Source of the DNA: Perca fluviatilis
Taxonomy: Eukaryota; Chordata; Actinopteri; Perciformes; Percidae
Direction: 5' to 3'
Assembly (NCBI RefSeq): GCF_010015445.1
Contig: NC_053116.1
Location: 23,953,107-24,017,106, forward strand
DNA: 64,000 nucleotides
Position numbers and translations under genes: made by a program. The notes beneath the pieces were generated by a model, which did no database searches, was not told the DNA's origin, and saw only the letters and a list, made by a program, of their open reading frames with translations. Positions 50,283 to 61,230 of this stretch are shown one piece after another (position 1 is the first letter of the stretch; the number at the start of each line of letters is the position of its first letter).

Positions 50283-51871
50283 CAGTTGTGTTCAAAATAA
50301 TAGCAGTCCAACATCACTAACCTCATAAATCAAATTTTTTGGTAGAAGTGATATTTCTACATGGCAAATAATTTACTAGTAAGTGTTGTAGAGTCATAGA
50401 AAACCAACAGACCCAACAGTCATGACATGCATGCTGCTCATTCTGTGTAATTGAATCTGTAATTGAAAGGGGCATGTTCAAAATAATAGCAGTGTTGTGT
50501 TCACTTAGTGAGGTGATTGATTCTGTGAAGACACAGGCGTCAATTATGGCCCATATTTAAGGAAGGAAAGAAGCAAATGTTGTGCATGCTGGTTATAGTG
50601 CATTTCACACTGAAATGGGTCGTTCCAGTCATTGCTTTGAGGAACAGCGGACTTTGATTAAAAAGTTTTGATTGGAGAGGGGGTAAACCTATAAAGAAGT
50701 GCAAAAAACTATAGGCTGCTCAGCCAAAATTATTTCAAATGCCTTGAAATGGCATCCAAAACCTGAACGACGTGGGAAAAAACGGTCAACAACCATTTGA
50801 ATGGATCGAAGAATAGCCAAAATGGCAAAGGCTCAACCAATGATCAGCTCCAGGAAAATCAAAGAAGACTTAAAGTTACCTGTGAGTACTGTTACGATCA
50901 GAAGAAGGCTATCAGCTAGAAGCCCCCGCAAAGTCCCATTGCTGAAAAACAGACATGTACTGAATAGGTTGAAATTTGCCAAAGGACACAATGACTGGCC
51001 AAAGGAGAATTCTGTGGACTGATGAGAGCAAAATTGTTCTTTTTGAGTCAAAGGGCCGAAGACAGTTTATCCGACGACCCCCATGCACTGGATTCAAGCC
51101 ACAGTACTGTGAAGACAGTAAAGCATGGTGGTGCAAAAATCATATTATGGGGATGTTCTCATACTGTGGTGTTTGGCCTATTTATCGCATACCAGGGATC
51201 ATGGATCAGTTTCAATACATCAAAATACTTGAAGAGGTCATATTGCCTTATGCTGAAGAGGAAATGCCTTTGAAATGGGTCTTTCAACAAGACAATGACC
51301 CAAAACACACCAGTAAGTGATCAAAGTCTTGGTTCCAGATGAACACGATTGATGTTATGGAGTGGCCAGCCCAATCCCCAGACCTCAATCCCATAGGTGA
51401 CATCAAAAATGTTGTTTCTGAGGCAAAACCCAGTAATGCAGAGCAATTGTGGACATTCCAGTGCAATCGTCCTGGGCTGGAATACCTGTTCACAGGAGCC
51501 AGAAGTTGGTCAACTCCATGCAACACAGATGTGAAGCAGTTCTCAGAAATAATGGTTATGCAACTAAATATTAGTGCAGTGATTCAAAGTAAAGCAAACA
51601 CCTTGAGACATTTTTCAGTTTATACAGTAAATGTTTGAGTTTGTAAAGAAAAATGCAAATACTGCTATTTTTTTGAACAGCCTAATATTCCTTTTTCTTC
51701 ACTTTCTGTAAAGGTATAACACAAACTTGATCAATTTTGGTCATGTTTTGATTTGGAATTGAATGTGCAGTGTTCCCAATGCATATATTATGGAATTAAA
51801 AGCTATTCTAAGGATTTTGAGCATTATTCTTTTTTTTTTAAATCACACTGCTGTTATTTTGAACACAACTG
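50283..51871 (+). mobile_element. Tc1/mariner element with IR/DR ends
   Basis: 1.59-kb element with inverted termini cagttgtgttcaaaataata at the left (50283) and its reverse complement ending at 51871, next to TA (51872-51873). The left TA has become CA. Inner direct repeats of the terminal motif occur at 50475-50493 and 51660-51680, the IR/DR arrangement known from Sleeping Beauty-type elements. It carries a decayed transposase pseudogene. Confidence 0.9.
50801..51560 (+). pseudogene. decayed Tc1-like transposase
   Basis: DNA-cutting transposase of the DD34E family, now broken. Segment 50801-51005 encodes the paired-like HTH region ([20 protein letters not shown]). The frame then shifts to 50976-51320, with the first catalytic Asp region [11 protein letters not shown] and the second WVFQQDNDPKHTS. 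A stop lies at 51318-51320. The frame resumes at 51339 with WPAQSPDLNPI and IKN, where an autonomous copy would have E in the third catalytic position region (IENxW). At least one frameshift and one stop prevent a full protein. Confidence 0.88.
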
Positions 51872-52054
51872 TATCTGACATTTCTCTGATCTTAGCTTTT
51901 TATTCATTTGAAATAGTGGATAGTTTTACCGGTTCAGGCCTTTAACAGTTATTCTAGTAAAGAGGAGAAAATTAGTTTGGTTGAAATGCCAAAATGGTTA
52001 AAAGTCTTTGACACATTCAACCTGTGAAGAGAGGTTGTAAGCAGATACTGCTCC

Positions 52055-52215
52055 ATGGGGTGCCCTGGAGGCCTAAGGGTTAACCTTTACGTCCCTGGTT
52101 CACATGCGGCTAGGGAACTTTGTTGCATGTAATTCAGCATCTTTCTGTCCCCTTATTTCCTGGCTGTCATCTCTCTACATTTGGCTTTCTAATAGACGCA
52201 TAATAAGCCAGAAAG
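52055..52215 (+). repeat. SINE family 2, plus-strand copy
   Basis: Starts ggtgccctggaggcctaagg, has a B-box-like ccctggttcacatgc, and a conserved tail ttgcatgtaattcagcatct...tttctaatag ending in an A-rich stretch. Confidence 0.6.
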
Positions 52216-53151
52216 GAATAGAAGCATTTTAAGGGATTACTTGCCAAACAAGTTGGAAACCAATGTCTGCTTGATAGAAACAAAATATAACACTTTGTTG
52301 TCAGAAGTCAAAACAAACTAATACTTTTGGAAAATAAAATAGAATGATTAGGTTCGAGTAGAGCGTATTTTAAGAAACGGAGTCCTGTTAGCACTCTATA
52401 CCAGCAGTGCTCTGTAGTCTAGTCTAAGTCTTGTCAGGGGATTCTCAGCTGTACTGTCAGCTGCTTCCACCCCCACAGCAGTGAGGGACATTGTACCTGA
52501 CAGGAGTGTGTCACAGCTGCTATTACACCTGCTGTTAAACAGTTAACAAAGCCTCACCTCAGTGCACTTGTGCTGCGATAGCTTCTACCTTTTATTCAAC
52601 CGTCCTGGGATGCCTCGTTTGACTTCTCATGTCAGAACTTTGATCCTGAAGGGGAACACAGCAGAACAAACACTATAAACAAGGTCATTCATACTACATG
52701 TACTACTATACATACACTTTAAAAAACAGAGACAGGCAGTGGGAGGCCCTCTACTACAGGATTGCTAGTGTTATTTGGATTCCTCCCATTGGTTTATGAA
52801 AACCAAACGTCTGTGTTCCTGTGTCTCTTCTCTAATGCTTAATCAAACCAAAGGACGGAACATTCTCTACTTTTAAAAAGGCTTTATATTATTAATGAGA
52901 CCTGATGCCAAAACGCAGGTTGTAGTAGAGGCCATTAGAGCACAGGGAAGGCATTGCAGGTGGACGATGAGGCTGCTGATTCATCTGCAGACAAAGCAGG
53001 CAGCAAGGTGATACCAGACAGTCTTATGATGATGCATAATAAAGCAGGAGGAGGAAGACTGGACAACAGATGCTAATGGTTTTCATCAAGATCAAACATT
53101 CTCTATATCTTCTCCTGGACGTCTGACATGCATCAAACCAAATAACCAGAT

Positions 53152-53155
<4 letters not shown>

Positions 53156-53186
<31 letters not shown>

Positions 53187-53222
53187 TTATATATATATAT
53201 TATATATATATATATTATATAT
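53156..53222. repeat. (AT)n microsatellite
   Basis: AT dinucleotide run broken by short aaatt and tta interruptions. Confidence 0.95.
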
Positions 53223-53484
53223 GAACTACATTTTAATGTAGCTGCTTAAAAGATTGTTGGTTGCATGACTTTAAAGCTCCTAAAAAAAACTGGTTTTAAT
53301 ATTTAGTTTTTTTCTATAACATTATATATCAATGACTTAACTACATATATATATGCACTGTGGTTTACAATGATTTTACAACAGCTAAAAAAGTTTTATG
53401 ACAAACTATACTGTGACTTTAGATGACATTTTCTATTAAATACTATACTTTTAATTTTCTGACATATATCATGTTTTGTTTTTT

Positions 53485-53640
53485 TAGCATGTATTGCCTT
53501 TATTTATAGGACAGTTTAAGACAGGAAAGTGGGAGAGGGAGGGGAATGACAGCCAAGGTCTGAACCGAACCCGTGGCCGCTGCGACAAGGACTGAGCCTC
53601 TGTTCACAGGGCACACACTCAACCTGGCGCCCCATACTTT
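53485..53640 (-). repeat. SINE family 2, minus-strand copy
   Basis: The reverse complement begins ggcgccaggttgag and carries an ggttcggttcagacc B-box-like motif and an aataaaggca tail. Opposite orientation to the copy at 52055. Confidence 0.6.
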
Positions 53641-54229
53641 GACTTTTCTGACATACTATACTTAAGATTCTTTTATGACACCATGTACGATTTAAATTAA
53701 ATATAAAAAAATAAAACACACAACCTCCTACTAGCAGTTCGATGAACTGCGGTCACATCTTATATCTGCCATTGATAACATCAAGCAGGAATGTATGTTA
53801 GGTTTGCATTATATATATTCTATGAACTTCTTCAGTCTTTGGCAGGGAATTCCAAAGGTATTTCTGTAAGAAGACATTTTTGTTTTTAACTTTAAATTGG
53901 TTTCTGGGGCTCCTAGTATCCATCGAGGTCCTTAGTAGTCAAATTGTGTGCAAACAAATCTCCACAAGCACCTTAAAAAACCCCTCCTACAACCCTTTAC
54001 AAACCAAAAGCTATTAGGAAAATATTTCTATAAATAAGGCATCTTGGGAGTCTTGTGCCACAAGCTATTACAAATGGCACATCAGCACCATCAACAGGCA
54101 CAACATTAAAACTACCTATTAAACAGCCAGCAACAATACTAGTAAGTGCAGGACACTTCTCAGCACATTTTATACCAAGGAAACGGTAAGAAAAATACTT
54201 ATATCAATCTACATTGAGAGACGACAGGT

Positions 54230-55362
54230 GATTAAAAACTCAAAACCTTTATTTTACACTGCAATACTAAAATATTTCAATACAGAAAGTGTGAATTCCT
54301 GCTGGCATGTTCAATCAGTTGTTAAAGTCCCTTTGAAAATCTCTTAGCTCAAACATTCCAACCACTTTACAATCAGGATAAACAAAAACACATCCTGTCT
54401 TATTGAAATGCTATTTGATGATCACATTAAAAAGAAACCCACCAGTTAATACTTTAAGTTATCAGTGACAGATACGAGGAAAAAGAATAAAACCATTCGC
54501 TGACAGAAATGCATGTTTAACGTTAAAAGGCAGACTGTTTCACAAGTTTGTAAAAATAAGTATGGCCGCTGCCTAATTGTGACATTTGTAGGTATAAACA
54601 AATACCTCAGCCCAATTGAGTATGGTCTGCTCTACATTTGATTACGGGATGGTCCGAGGTTTCTTGCTAGTGAGGTGAAGAAGATCCTTTTCAGAATTAA
54701 GGCAGTCGTGCAGCAATTCCATTGTTGGTTTGTGCCGGCCCACCCAACAATGTCTTCAGCTTCTCCATAACTGACTGCAACCTGGATTCAGACGAAAACC
54801 TGGGTTGTCCATGTCCGAAGTCCCTATACATGTGAATTAAAGTGTTGGCAGTTCAATTAATGTTAAGTCAAAAATAAGTCAACTGTCAAGAGTGTATTAT
54901 ACCTAGTCAAATTCAGTTTTATTTCAGACTTCCCTTTGAGTCACAAAACATAGAAAATGCATTCGTAACCACTTCAAACACAAACTTTCAATGGGATCTT
55001 GTCAAACATTCACCACATCAACCTCAAACTTCAACACACTTTCAGTGTTTTTGCCCACACAGACTCCACCAGCACAAAGTCACATTTTCACACAGAGAGG
55101 GTGCTAACAAGGAGAAAAAAATTAAATCACACAACCAGACAAAGCATTCACATCAAATCAGACAGCAAGAGAAAGCTACGAAAAAGGTACAAATATTCAT
55201 AGCACTTGACATTTCACTGTGTGTTTAAAGAATTAAAAGATAGAAACAATGAGAAAAAGCAGAGAATGTCCTTGTGATGGTCATTAGGGACACACTCGTA
55301 CTTGCTTCTTCCTCTCACACTCGCACAAAGCCACAGGTTCTTCTCAACTCTCGCAGGCATGT

Positions 55363-55400
<38 letters not shown>

Positions 55401-56124
55401 CACAAACAGTCCATCTCACACTTCTTTCATTTTGCTCTCCCGTTCGCTCACTCTCACTCGGTCCAACACCAATCCCACTCATTGATCTTGAAAAGCAACA
55501 AGAGCAGACAAGATTTCTATATCCATAAAAAAGGGGAGAGGAAAAAAAGACAACACCCACCGTCTAACACAGTATATGCAGAGTGAAGCTGTGTTCTTTG
55601 ATGGCAAAGCATTTACACATGGGAAGAGGGGAATTGATACTGAGATCTGTCGAACATTGCTGCCAATGAGGCGCTTCCTCCCGGGAAATTGGGAAAGAGT
55701 TGGTGAACTGCAGAAGAGACTTTCATGAAGGCGTTTCCAAAAGACGTCAAACAAAAACAAACAAAAAGATGCAATCAACTGCTTACAGACATATAATCAT
55801 ATCAAGCCCATTTTACAAGGGGATGAGGGGGCTCTCGAGATACTCGTGCATGTTTATAAATATTTATCTTGCATGCTCATCTCTGTTTAATATTTTTTCA
55901 AAAACCAAAAAAATTGAGCGTAGCAGTTTTCACTAACTAAACTTTTCACCCATTCAATGCATGACTACATAATCAGTCACACGCAAGTATAAATTTTTCT
56001 CTTTAACAAAATAAAAAGGCAGTATATTTTTAATAATAGGAACATAAGATATAAGCAGTTCCCAGCTGTAGGTATACTTACCAGATTAGCCTAATAGCAA
56101 CAGAAAAGCTGAACTCAAAACTAT
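54230..56124 (-). other. tardbp: tardbp 3' UTR
   Basis: Runs from the stop at 56125 down to the AATAAA at 54253-54248. It contains a T-run on the minus strand (plus 55370-55397 is poly-A) and moderately UG-rich stretches on the transcript strand (plus 54960-55100). In other vertebrates this UTR holds the TDP-43 autoregulatory binding region and alternative introns. Whether it does here is inference. Confidence 0.65.
54697..54823 (-). CDS. tardbp: possible alternative tardbp terminal exon
   Basis: On the minus strand an acceptor-like tatag ends at 54824. From 54822 a 41-codon frame runs to TAA at 54699-54697, starting DFGHGQPRFSSESRLQ and continuing with VMEKLKTLLGG. It would need an upstream donor leaving 2 nt of a codon; one such GT occurs in the last coding exon right after DRG plus 2 nt, a weak gtttgg. 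Alternative tails lacking most of the glycine-rich domain are known for TDP-43. It may equally be an ordinary UTR stretch. Confidence 0.3.
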
Positions 56125-58237
56125 CTACACTCCCCAACTAGAAGGCTTAGACTCCATAGAGGTGCCAAAGCCGGAGGTGAAGCCACTGCTGGAGGCGGCG
56201 TTAGTGCCTGCAGCCCAACCGAGGCTAGCTGAACTGGGGCTGCTGTAACTGGTGGTGCTGGAGGAGCTATAGGTCGGGTCTCGGGTCGTAGTGGGAGTGC
56301 CTGCCGTTGTGGTCATACCCTGCTGGTTTGCCAGCATGCCCATCATTCCCCAACTGCTCTGCAGCGCTGCCTGGGCAGCAGCCACCATGGCCGGGTTAAG
56401 GCCGAGAGCCCCAAAGTTAACCCCCCCACTACCACTGCCTAGCCCACCACGATTACTGCCATAGCCCTGACTGAACCCACCAGCCCCAAACCGCCCTCGA
56501 TCCATCATTTGCCTACTATTATTGTGTTTGGGCTCAGCATTGGAGATGTGCACGCTGATGCCCTTGATGATCAAGTCCTCTCCACACAGGGCTTGGGCAA
56601 CCTGAGAAAGAGGTGAAGAGAAGATTATAACTACAGACATCATTATGCTATCAATTTAAAACCTAACTGCCATTTATTGAGAATCTCACCTGGTCATCAG
56701 CAAATGTGACAAATGCAAATGCCCGGAACGGTTTGGGGATGAAGACATCAGTGACTTCGCCATACTGCATGAAGTACTGCCTCAGTTCGTCGGTTGTCAT
56801 GTCCTCTGTACAGCGGCCAACAAAGATTTTACGGCTCCGCATGGGCTCATCAGGAAACGCCTGAGAGGACAAAGAGGCACAGCAATTAAGCAATCTACAT
56901 GATGAATGAATTAGTTTTCCAAACTTTTATGACATGCATTTAGATTGCAAAACTAGAGATGATGTTTTGATCCATTGCAATTTAGTTAAATGTATCATTC
57001 CAAAACTTTCAAGTCAAATTAGGCGATAGACAGCAAAAAGTGCTGAAACGATTTTTCTATCTGCAAAGTTTCATCGCCCATAATAGTTAATGGTTGTTTG
57101 CAGTTTGTCTTCCAGATTTTGTTAATGCAAAACTGTTCAGCATCCCTCCTTAAAAAAATAAAATAAATAAATAAAATAAATAAAAATAAAAAAAGCTAAC
57201 TAGGGATGGAACGGGTCACACAATTCACGGTTTGGTTCTTCTCACAGTATTGAGGTAATGGCTTTCGGTTCAGTTTGGTAAATTTTTGGTATAGATGGGG
57301 GGACATTGCCATATTCAACATTTTCTTTTCGTTTATTTGGTAAAAAAAAGAAGGGAAAAAAAGTGGTTTGCCTTAACAAAATTCTGGCTAACATAAGGAC
57401 ACTGACACTGTCAAATCTTTTTAAAAGAATAGGTTTTCTAATTAATGCAAACAACATTGCACCTTGTTATTTTTATATAAAAATGGCCACATTAAATACT
57501 AAAATAAAACAAATTAAGTGCAACATAACACCGTTTTCAAAAACACTGCACTGTTCATTCTTTTTTCATGTTACTCTGCAAGAAAAATAAAGGATTCACT
57601 GTTTTGCTGAAATGTCAGCGGATCTTATAGCCCGACTCAGGTAATGTTACTTTAATCATATGGTAAAATCCAGCACCCTCTACGACTGACCTGGTCGGGT
57701 CTCAATCTACCTGGGAGGGGCGCCCAAGTAGAACCTATGTATGGGAAACACTGTATACTCTGCTCTTTAAATGGTGCCCAAAATACCTTTGAGTTGGGAA
57801 GTTTGCAGTCACACCATCGTCCATCAATCATGTGTCTCTGAGCAATCACTTTGGTTTGTGTCTCATACTCAGTGAACCGGACAAACCCAAATCCTTTCGA
57901 GTTGCCAGTCTTTACGTCTCTCTTGACCTGGAGTGAGCACAAAGGACATGCAAGCTCTATTACCATTTTTAACTAAACCAGAAACATGACAAAATAGTCT
58001 TATTACACTCTAAGCCTAACAAAGAAATGTTGAAAAAAAAAAAAATATTCAGAGCCAGACGAGATGTCGCTACCTGCACCATAATGACCTCCCCAAAGGT
58101 AGTGAAATAATCTTTCAAGTCTTGTTCTGTTGTTTTCCATGGCAGCCCGAGGACAATGAGATCTGACGTCTTCTGAAAGCCCCTTTTTACTTTTACAGCT
58201 GAGGCAGCGTCTATTTCTTCCATCTTCCTTTTGTTAT
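56125..58237 (-). CDS. tardbp: tardbp, TDP-43 RNA-binding protein (N-terminal exon not found)
   Basis: Nuclear RNA-binding protein that binds UG-rich RNA, represses cryptic exons and regulates its own mRNA. Exons in transcript order: 58237-58074, 57927-57787, 56860-56690, 56601-56125 (stop). They encode 316 residues, about residue 81 to the C-terminus. The bipartite NLS is [20 protein letters not shown]1 has RNP2 DLIVLGLPW and RNP1 [11 protein letters not shown]2 has RNP2 KIFVGRC and RNP1 RAFAFVTF. The C-terminal domain starts after ISNAEPKHN, is Gly-rich, keeps the helix [20 protein letters not shown], then turns Ser/Thr-rich and ends SSWGV. The first exon here begins with 2 nt, so an upstream coding exon ending in 1 nt is required. 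The presence of the full C-terminal domain favours tardbp over a truncated tardbp-like paralogue, but I cannot exclude the paralogue. Confidence 0.9.
57200..57490. repeat. hAT-like remnant in tardbp intron
   Basis: Starts ctagggatggaacgggtcac followed by cacggtttggtt, the left part of a common fish hAT-derived repeat. No matching right terminus was found, so it is truncated. Lies in the intron between exons 57927-57787 and 56860-56690. Confidence 0.5.
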
Positions 58238-58289
58238 CTGTAGAGAATAAATTAAGATATTACATCAGGAAAAATATCACATGTAAATA

Positions 58290-58760
58290 TAAATATTCTT
58301 GGAATGAGGTGAAAGGTCAGGCCCTGACCCTCTGAGCTCTTTACGGCCTGGTAGTGATGGCAACACACGACGACCAAGATACAGTACATGACCTAAAGTA
58401 TGTGAACAACTCCACAGTAGCTCATCTGGTATTAGAACATCTTACTCCAAACCCATGCACATTAATATGCTGCTGTAACAGCCCCAAAAGGGTTTTACAC
58501 AACATTTTGGAATCTGACTGCAGGAATCCAATCTGCAGCCAGCTAGAGATGTGATGTTGGGGGATAAGGCCTTGCTCAATCCAGTTCATCCCAAAGATGT
58601 TTGAGGGGCTCAGGTCAGTCGCAGTCTGTGCAGGTCACACCAAACTCAAAAACATTTTCCTTACGTACCTTGCTTTGTGCATGGGAGGATTGTCATGTTA
58701 AAACAGGAAAGTATTGCCACAAAGACAGAAGCATGCTATTGTCAAAAAAATAATTGCATG
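58290..58760. repeat. interspersed repeat of unknown class upstream of tardbp exon 58237
   Basis: Contains gtgatggcaacacacgacg and, further on, tgctttgtgcatgggaggat and tgccacaaagacagaagca, segments I recognise as a widely dispersed fish repeat. Termini not defined. No coding. Confidence 0.45.
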
Positions 58761-59134
58761 ATGGAGTCTTAGTCTGAGTCAGACCAAAACTAGCTAAAAT
58801 GAACACAGAGGCACCGATTCAACTTTATTATTGTGTTTTGGAGGCAGCAGCTGTGGTGTTGAATTGTACTGCACTTTATTAAGATAGCTTTTTTATATTC
58901 TGACCATGCCATTTACAACAGTGAGGTTAGGCGTAATATTTTAAAGACTTCTCAGTGTTAGGCAAAGCAATTCATCAGCAACATAATGGCAAAATGGCAA
59001 GTTGAATCAACACCTCTCTACAAAACAGAAAAATAACATAACCTTCTTCAAGGTAGAAGGTATTACAGGGCTGATGTTTAACACTGCATGCCAGGTATGC
59101 CTAAGAAACTGGAGTGTTTGTAGACAGGGTTGAC

Positions 59135-59546
59135 TAGGGCTGGGTGAACTTAGATAATTTTAGGAACCGACCGAATTGCCTCCACAGTATCAAAAAATGC
59201 CTTGTCATTCAATACCTAAGGAGTAAATCTCATCAGCGTCAGTGAGCCAATATGCATGTAGCATGCTTGTAATAAGATCTAATAATGCTCGTGATTGGCT
59301 GGCGAACGTTGCACGTCGTAGAGGCAGGAAACGCACTAAAAGAAGGTGGCTCGTGTGTTGTATTTTGAGAGGATTGACTACAGTGTGAAAAAAAAAAAAA
59401 GATTTGTATTGTACGAAATGTATGCATGTGTAATGTCTTTATGTTGAATGGGTGTTCTAAAATTCGTATCGAACAAGTATCGTTTGGGAACCGGTATCGA
59501 ATTCACGGTATCGAAAGGTTTTTAACGATAACGTTACCCAGCCCTA
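59135..59546. mobile_element. hAT-like MITE with tagggctgggt ends
   Basis: About 412 bp between tagggctgggtgaa and its inverted partner ttacccagcccta. Internal cggtatcgaat-type sequence is typical of fish hAT MITEs. No clear 8-bp target duplication (gggttgac versus catacttc), so one end may be rearranged. Confidence 0.65.
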
Positions 59547-59556
59547 CATACTTCTG

Positions 59557-59610
59557 GTCCCCCCTCCCTCCCCCCCCCCTCTTTTTCTCCCCTTTAAAAA
59601 AAAAATCCCT

Positions 59611-59648
<38 letters not shown>

Positions 59649-59712
59649 TCCCCTTTTCTTTTTCTCCCCCCCCCCCCCCCCCTTTCAATTTTTTTTTTTC
59701 CCTTTTTTTTAA
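59557..59712. other. homopolymer C/T/A block, probable assembly artefact
   Basis: About 155 bases made almost only of long C, T and A runs with hardly any G. Unlike any neighbouring sequence, and placed where the missing tardbp coding exon should be. It reads like collapsed low-quality consensus or gap filling. Confidence 0.6.
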
Positions 59713-60119
59713 ATGGCGTGAACGCTGGCCGGAAGATGATGGAAGAGTTTTAGCACGACGACGTTTGTAGCGTTGATCGTCGTGAAGTGGGACGAAAGTG
59801 AAGAGTGACGAATAAACAGGGTGTACATTAACGGTGAATGAACAACAGTCTCAATCTTCGGCTCACACCACGCGTAAACAAGTTAGCCAGCTAACGTTAG
59901 CTAACAAGCTAGCAAACTCAAGACGGCTTGGAAAATGAATGACCATCCAGTTTCGCGCTCGTTTTCCCGTAACAAACACACGAGCCCACCTTTTGTCTAC
60001 GAGCGTGTGATCGAAGATTGTACGCAAATAACAACAACGACAATGTATCTTTTTTCTGTAAGATTTAAGTACGAAATCGTAAAACCGAAGAGAATATTTG
60101 CAACAGTACACGGCTAACC

Positions 60120-60170
60120 TCTGTAACCTCGAGCTAGCTAACAAAATGGCTGCGTACTTCTACGTACTTT
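60120..60170 (-). promoter_or_regulatory. tardbp: probable tardbp promoter, YY1-like and CRE-like sites
   Basis: AAAATGGCTGC at 60143-60153 matches the YY1 consensus AAnATGGCnGC, typical of TATA-less housekeeping starts. TGATGTCAT on the minus strand, just upstream (about 60176-60184), is CRE-like. Local base composition is more GC-rich than the flanks. Confidence 0.4.
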
Positions 60171-60184
60171 GTCGAGATGACATC

Positions 60185-61230
60185 ACCCAGTTGGGAGGGC
60201 TCACTGTTAGTTTTTTGTAGGGATGCCAAAAAGTAAAATTAAAAACATTTAGATAATAGTTTGACTTCAGGTCAACAGTCGTCGGTTAACTTTTTACAAA
60301 CTTCACCAACATGTTAAGTAGTTAACTTTAGTAACTGTGTCGTGTTTCATAACTTGCAATGGGCAAAGTTTAAAGATCGTAATTTACCCTTTGAAGTCTA
60401 ACCATAACGATTCGCATTAAGAACTCAAACAAAGGGTGCGCACTGAGAAAGAAGAATTTATTTAATAACATACCACAATGATAATTGAGAAAAGTTTTGG
60501 CTTTTTGGTTTACGCTACATTTTTAATAAGCTGTAATTGTGATATGATTATGATATGTCTAATAGGCCTGATCTTTGCCGAAAACTATCATAAATACATT
60601 TTCAAATGCAACACCCATCTGACCCATTGTTACAGCTTTTAAAAACGTATTCTGTGTAGCCAAACATTGTTCAAACCCACATAATCCCAAAGTTTCTAAA
60701 ACAACAAAAACAAACATATTAAAGTGATAGCCTATACGAAATATAGAATATTTGAATTTGATGGAATGGTACAGCCATAAAAAAAACATTGGTGACAGTT
60801 GAAGTTTCGCTCATTGTAATCATCAATATTTCAAATGACGAAATGGAACAAGGTGAATAGATGTGAGACTGTGGCATACAGTTTTAGTTTAAAGCTACTT
60901 GAGATGAAATACTGTAAAAGGGCAAAACTGGATATTAAGGGCTTAATTCATAATAGATCATCATAGACATATGTTTATGATAGATCATCATCCCAAATTC
61001 TTTAGTGACAAAAAACCTTGACAAATAAGAGGGTCTACAATTGCCTTAAAACCTGTTTTTCACACATGCTGGAGACAGTGATCATTCTTTAGGACTTTTA
61101 TGTCACTTACCTTTAAAATGCCAAAGCAAACACACCTGTGTTTTTTCCCCTCCCTAGTGACATCAGCCCACTTACCTACAAATAGGCGAGGGTGAGACTG
61201 CCCATTCAAGTTTTCATCAGTGGAAGTGAC
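60185..61230. other. tardbp-ciroz head-to-head spacer
   Basis: About 1 kb between the divergent genes. A 12-bp direct repeat, atagatcatcat, occurs at 60953-60964 and 60980-60991, with a forkhead-like TGTTTATGA (60972-60980) between. No gene is visible. The ciroz promoter should lie within its right half; cctacaaatag near 61176-61186 is only weakly TATA-like. Confidence 0.5.

Larger units (their letters stand above)
51874..54229. other. gene-free spacer between Tc1 element and tardbp 3' end
   Basis: No gene seen in about 2.3 kb. It holds two copies of a second tRNA-type SINE in opposite orientation (52055-52215 and 53485-53640) and an (AT)n tract at about 53156-53222. Confidence 0.65.
54230..60150 (-). 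other. tardbp: tardbp transcription unit
   Basis: Inferred extent of the TDP-43 gene. The 5' end is placed near 60150, where the sequence has the features of a TATA-less promoter. The 3' end is set by a minus-strand AATAAA (plus positions 54248-54253). It contains four recognised coding exons and a 1.9 kb 3' UTR. The exon for the N-terminal domain is not found between 58238 and 60150. Confidence 0.65.

Noticed and set aside
59426..59770. Proline-rich open frame
   Set aside because: It exists only because of the C-run block and has no start context, homology or splice logic.
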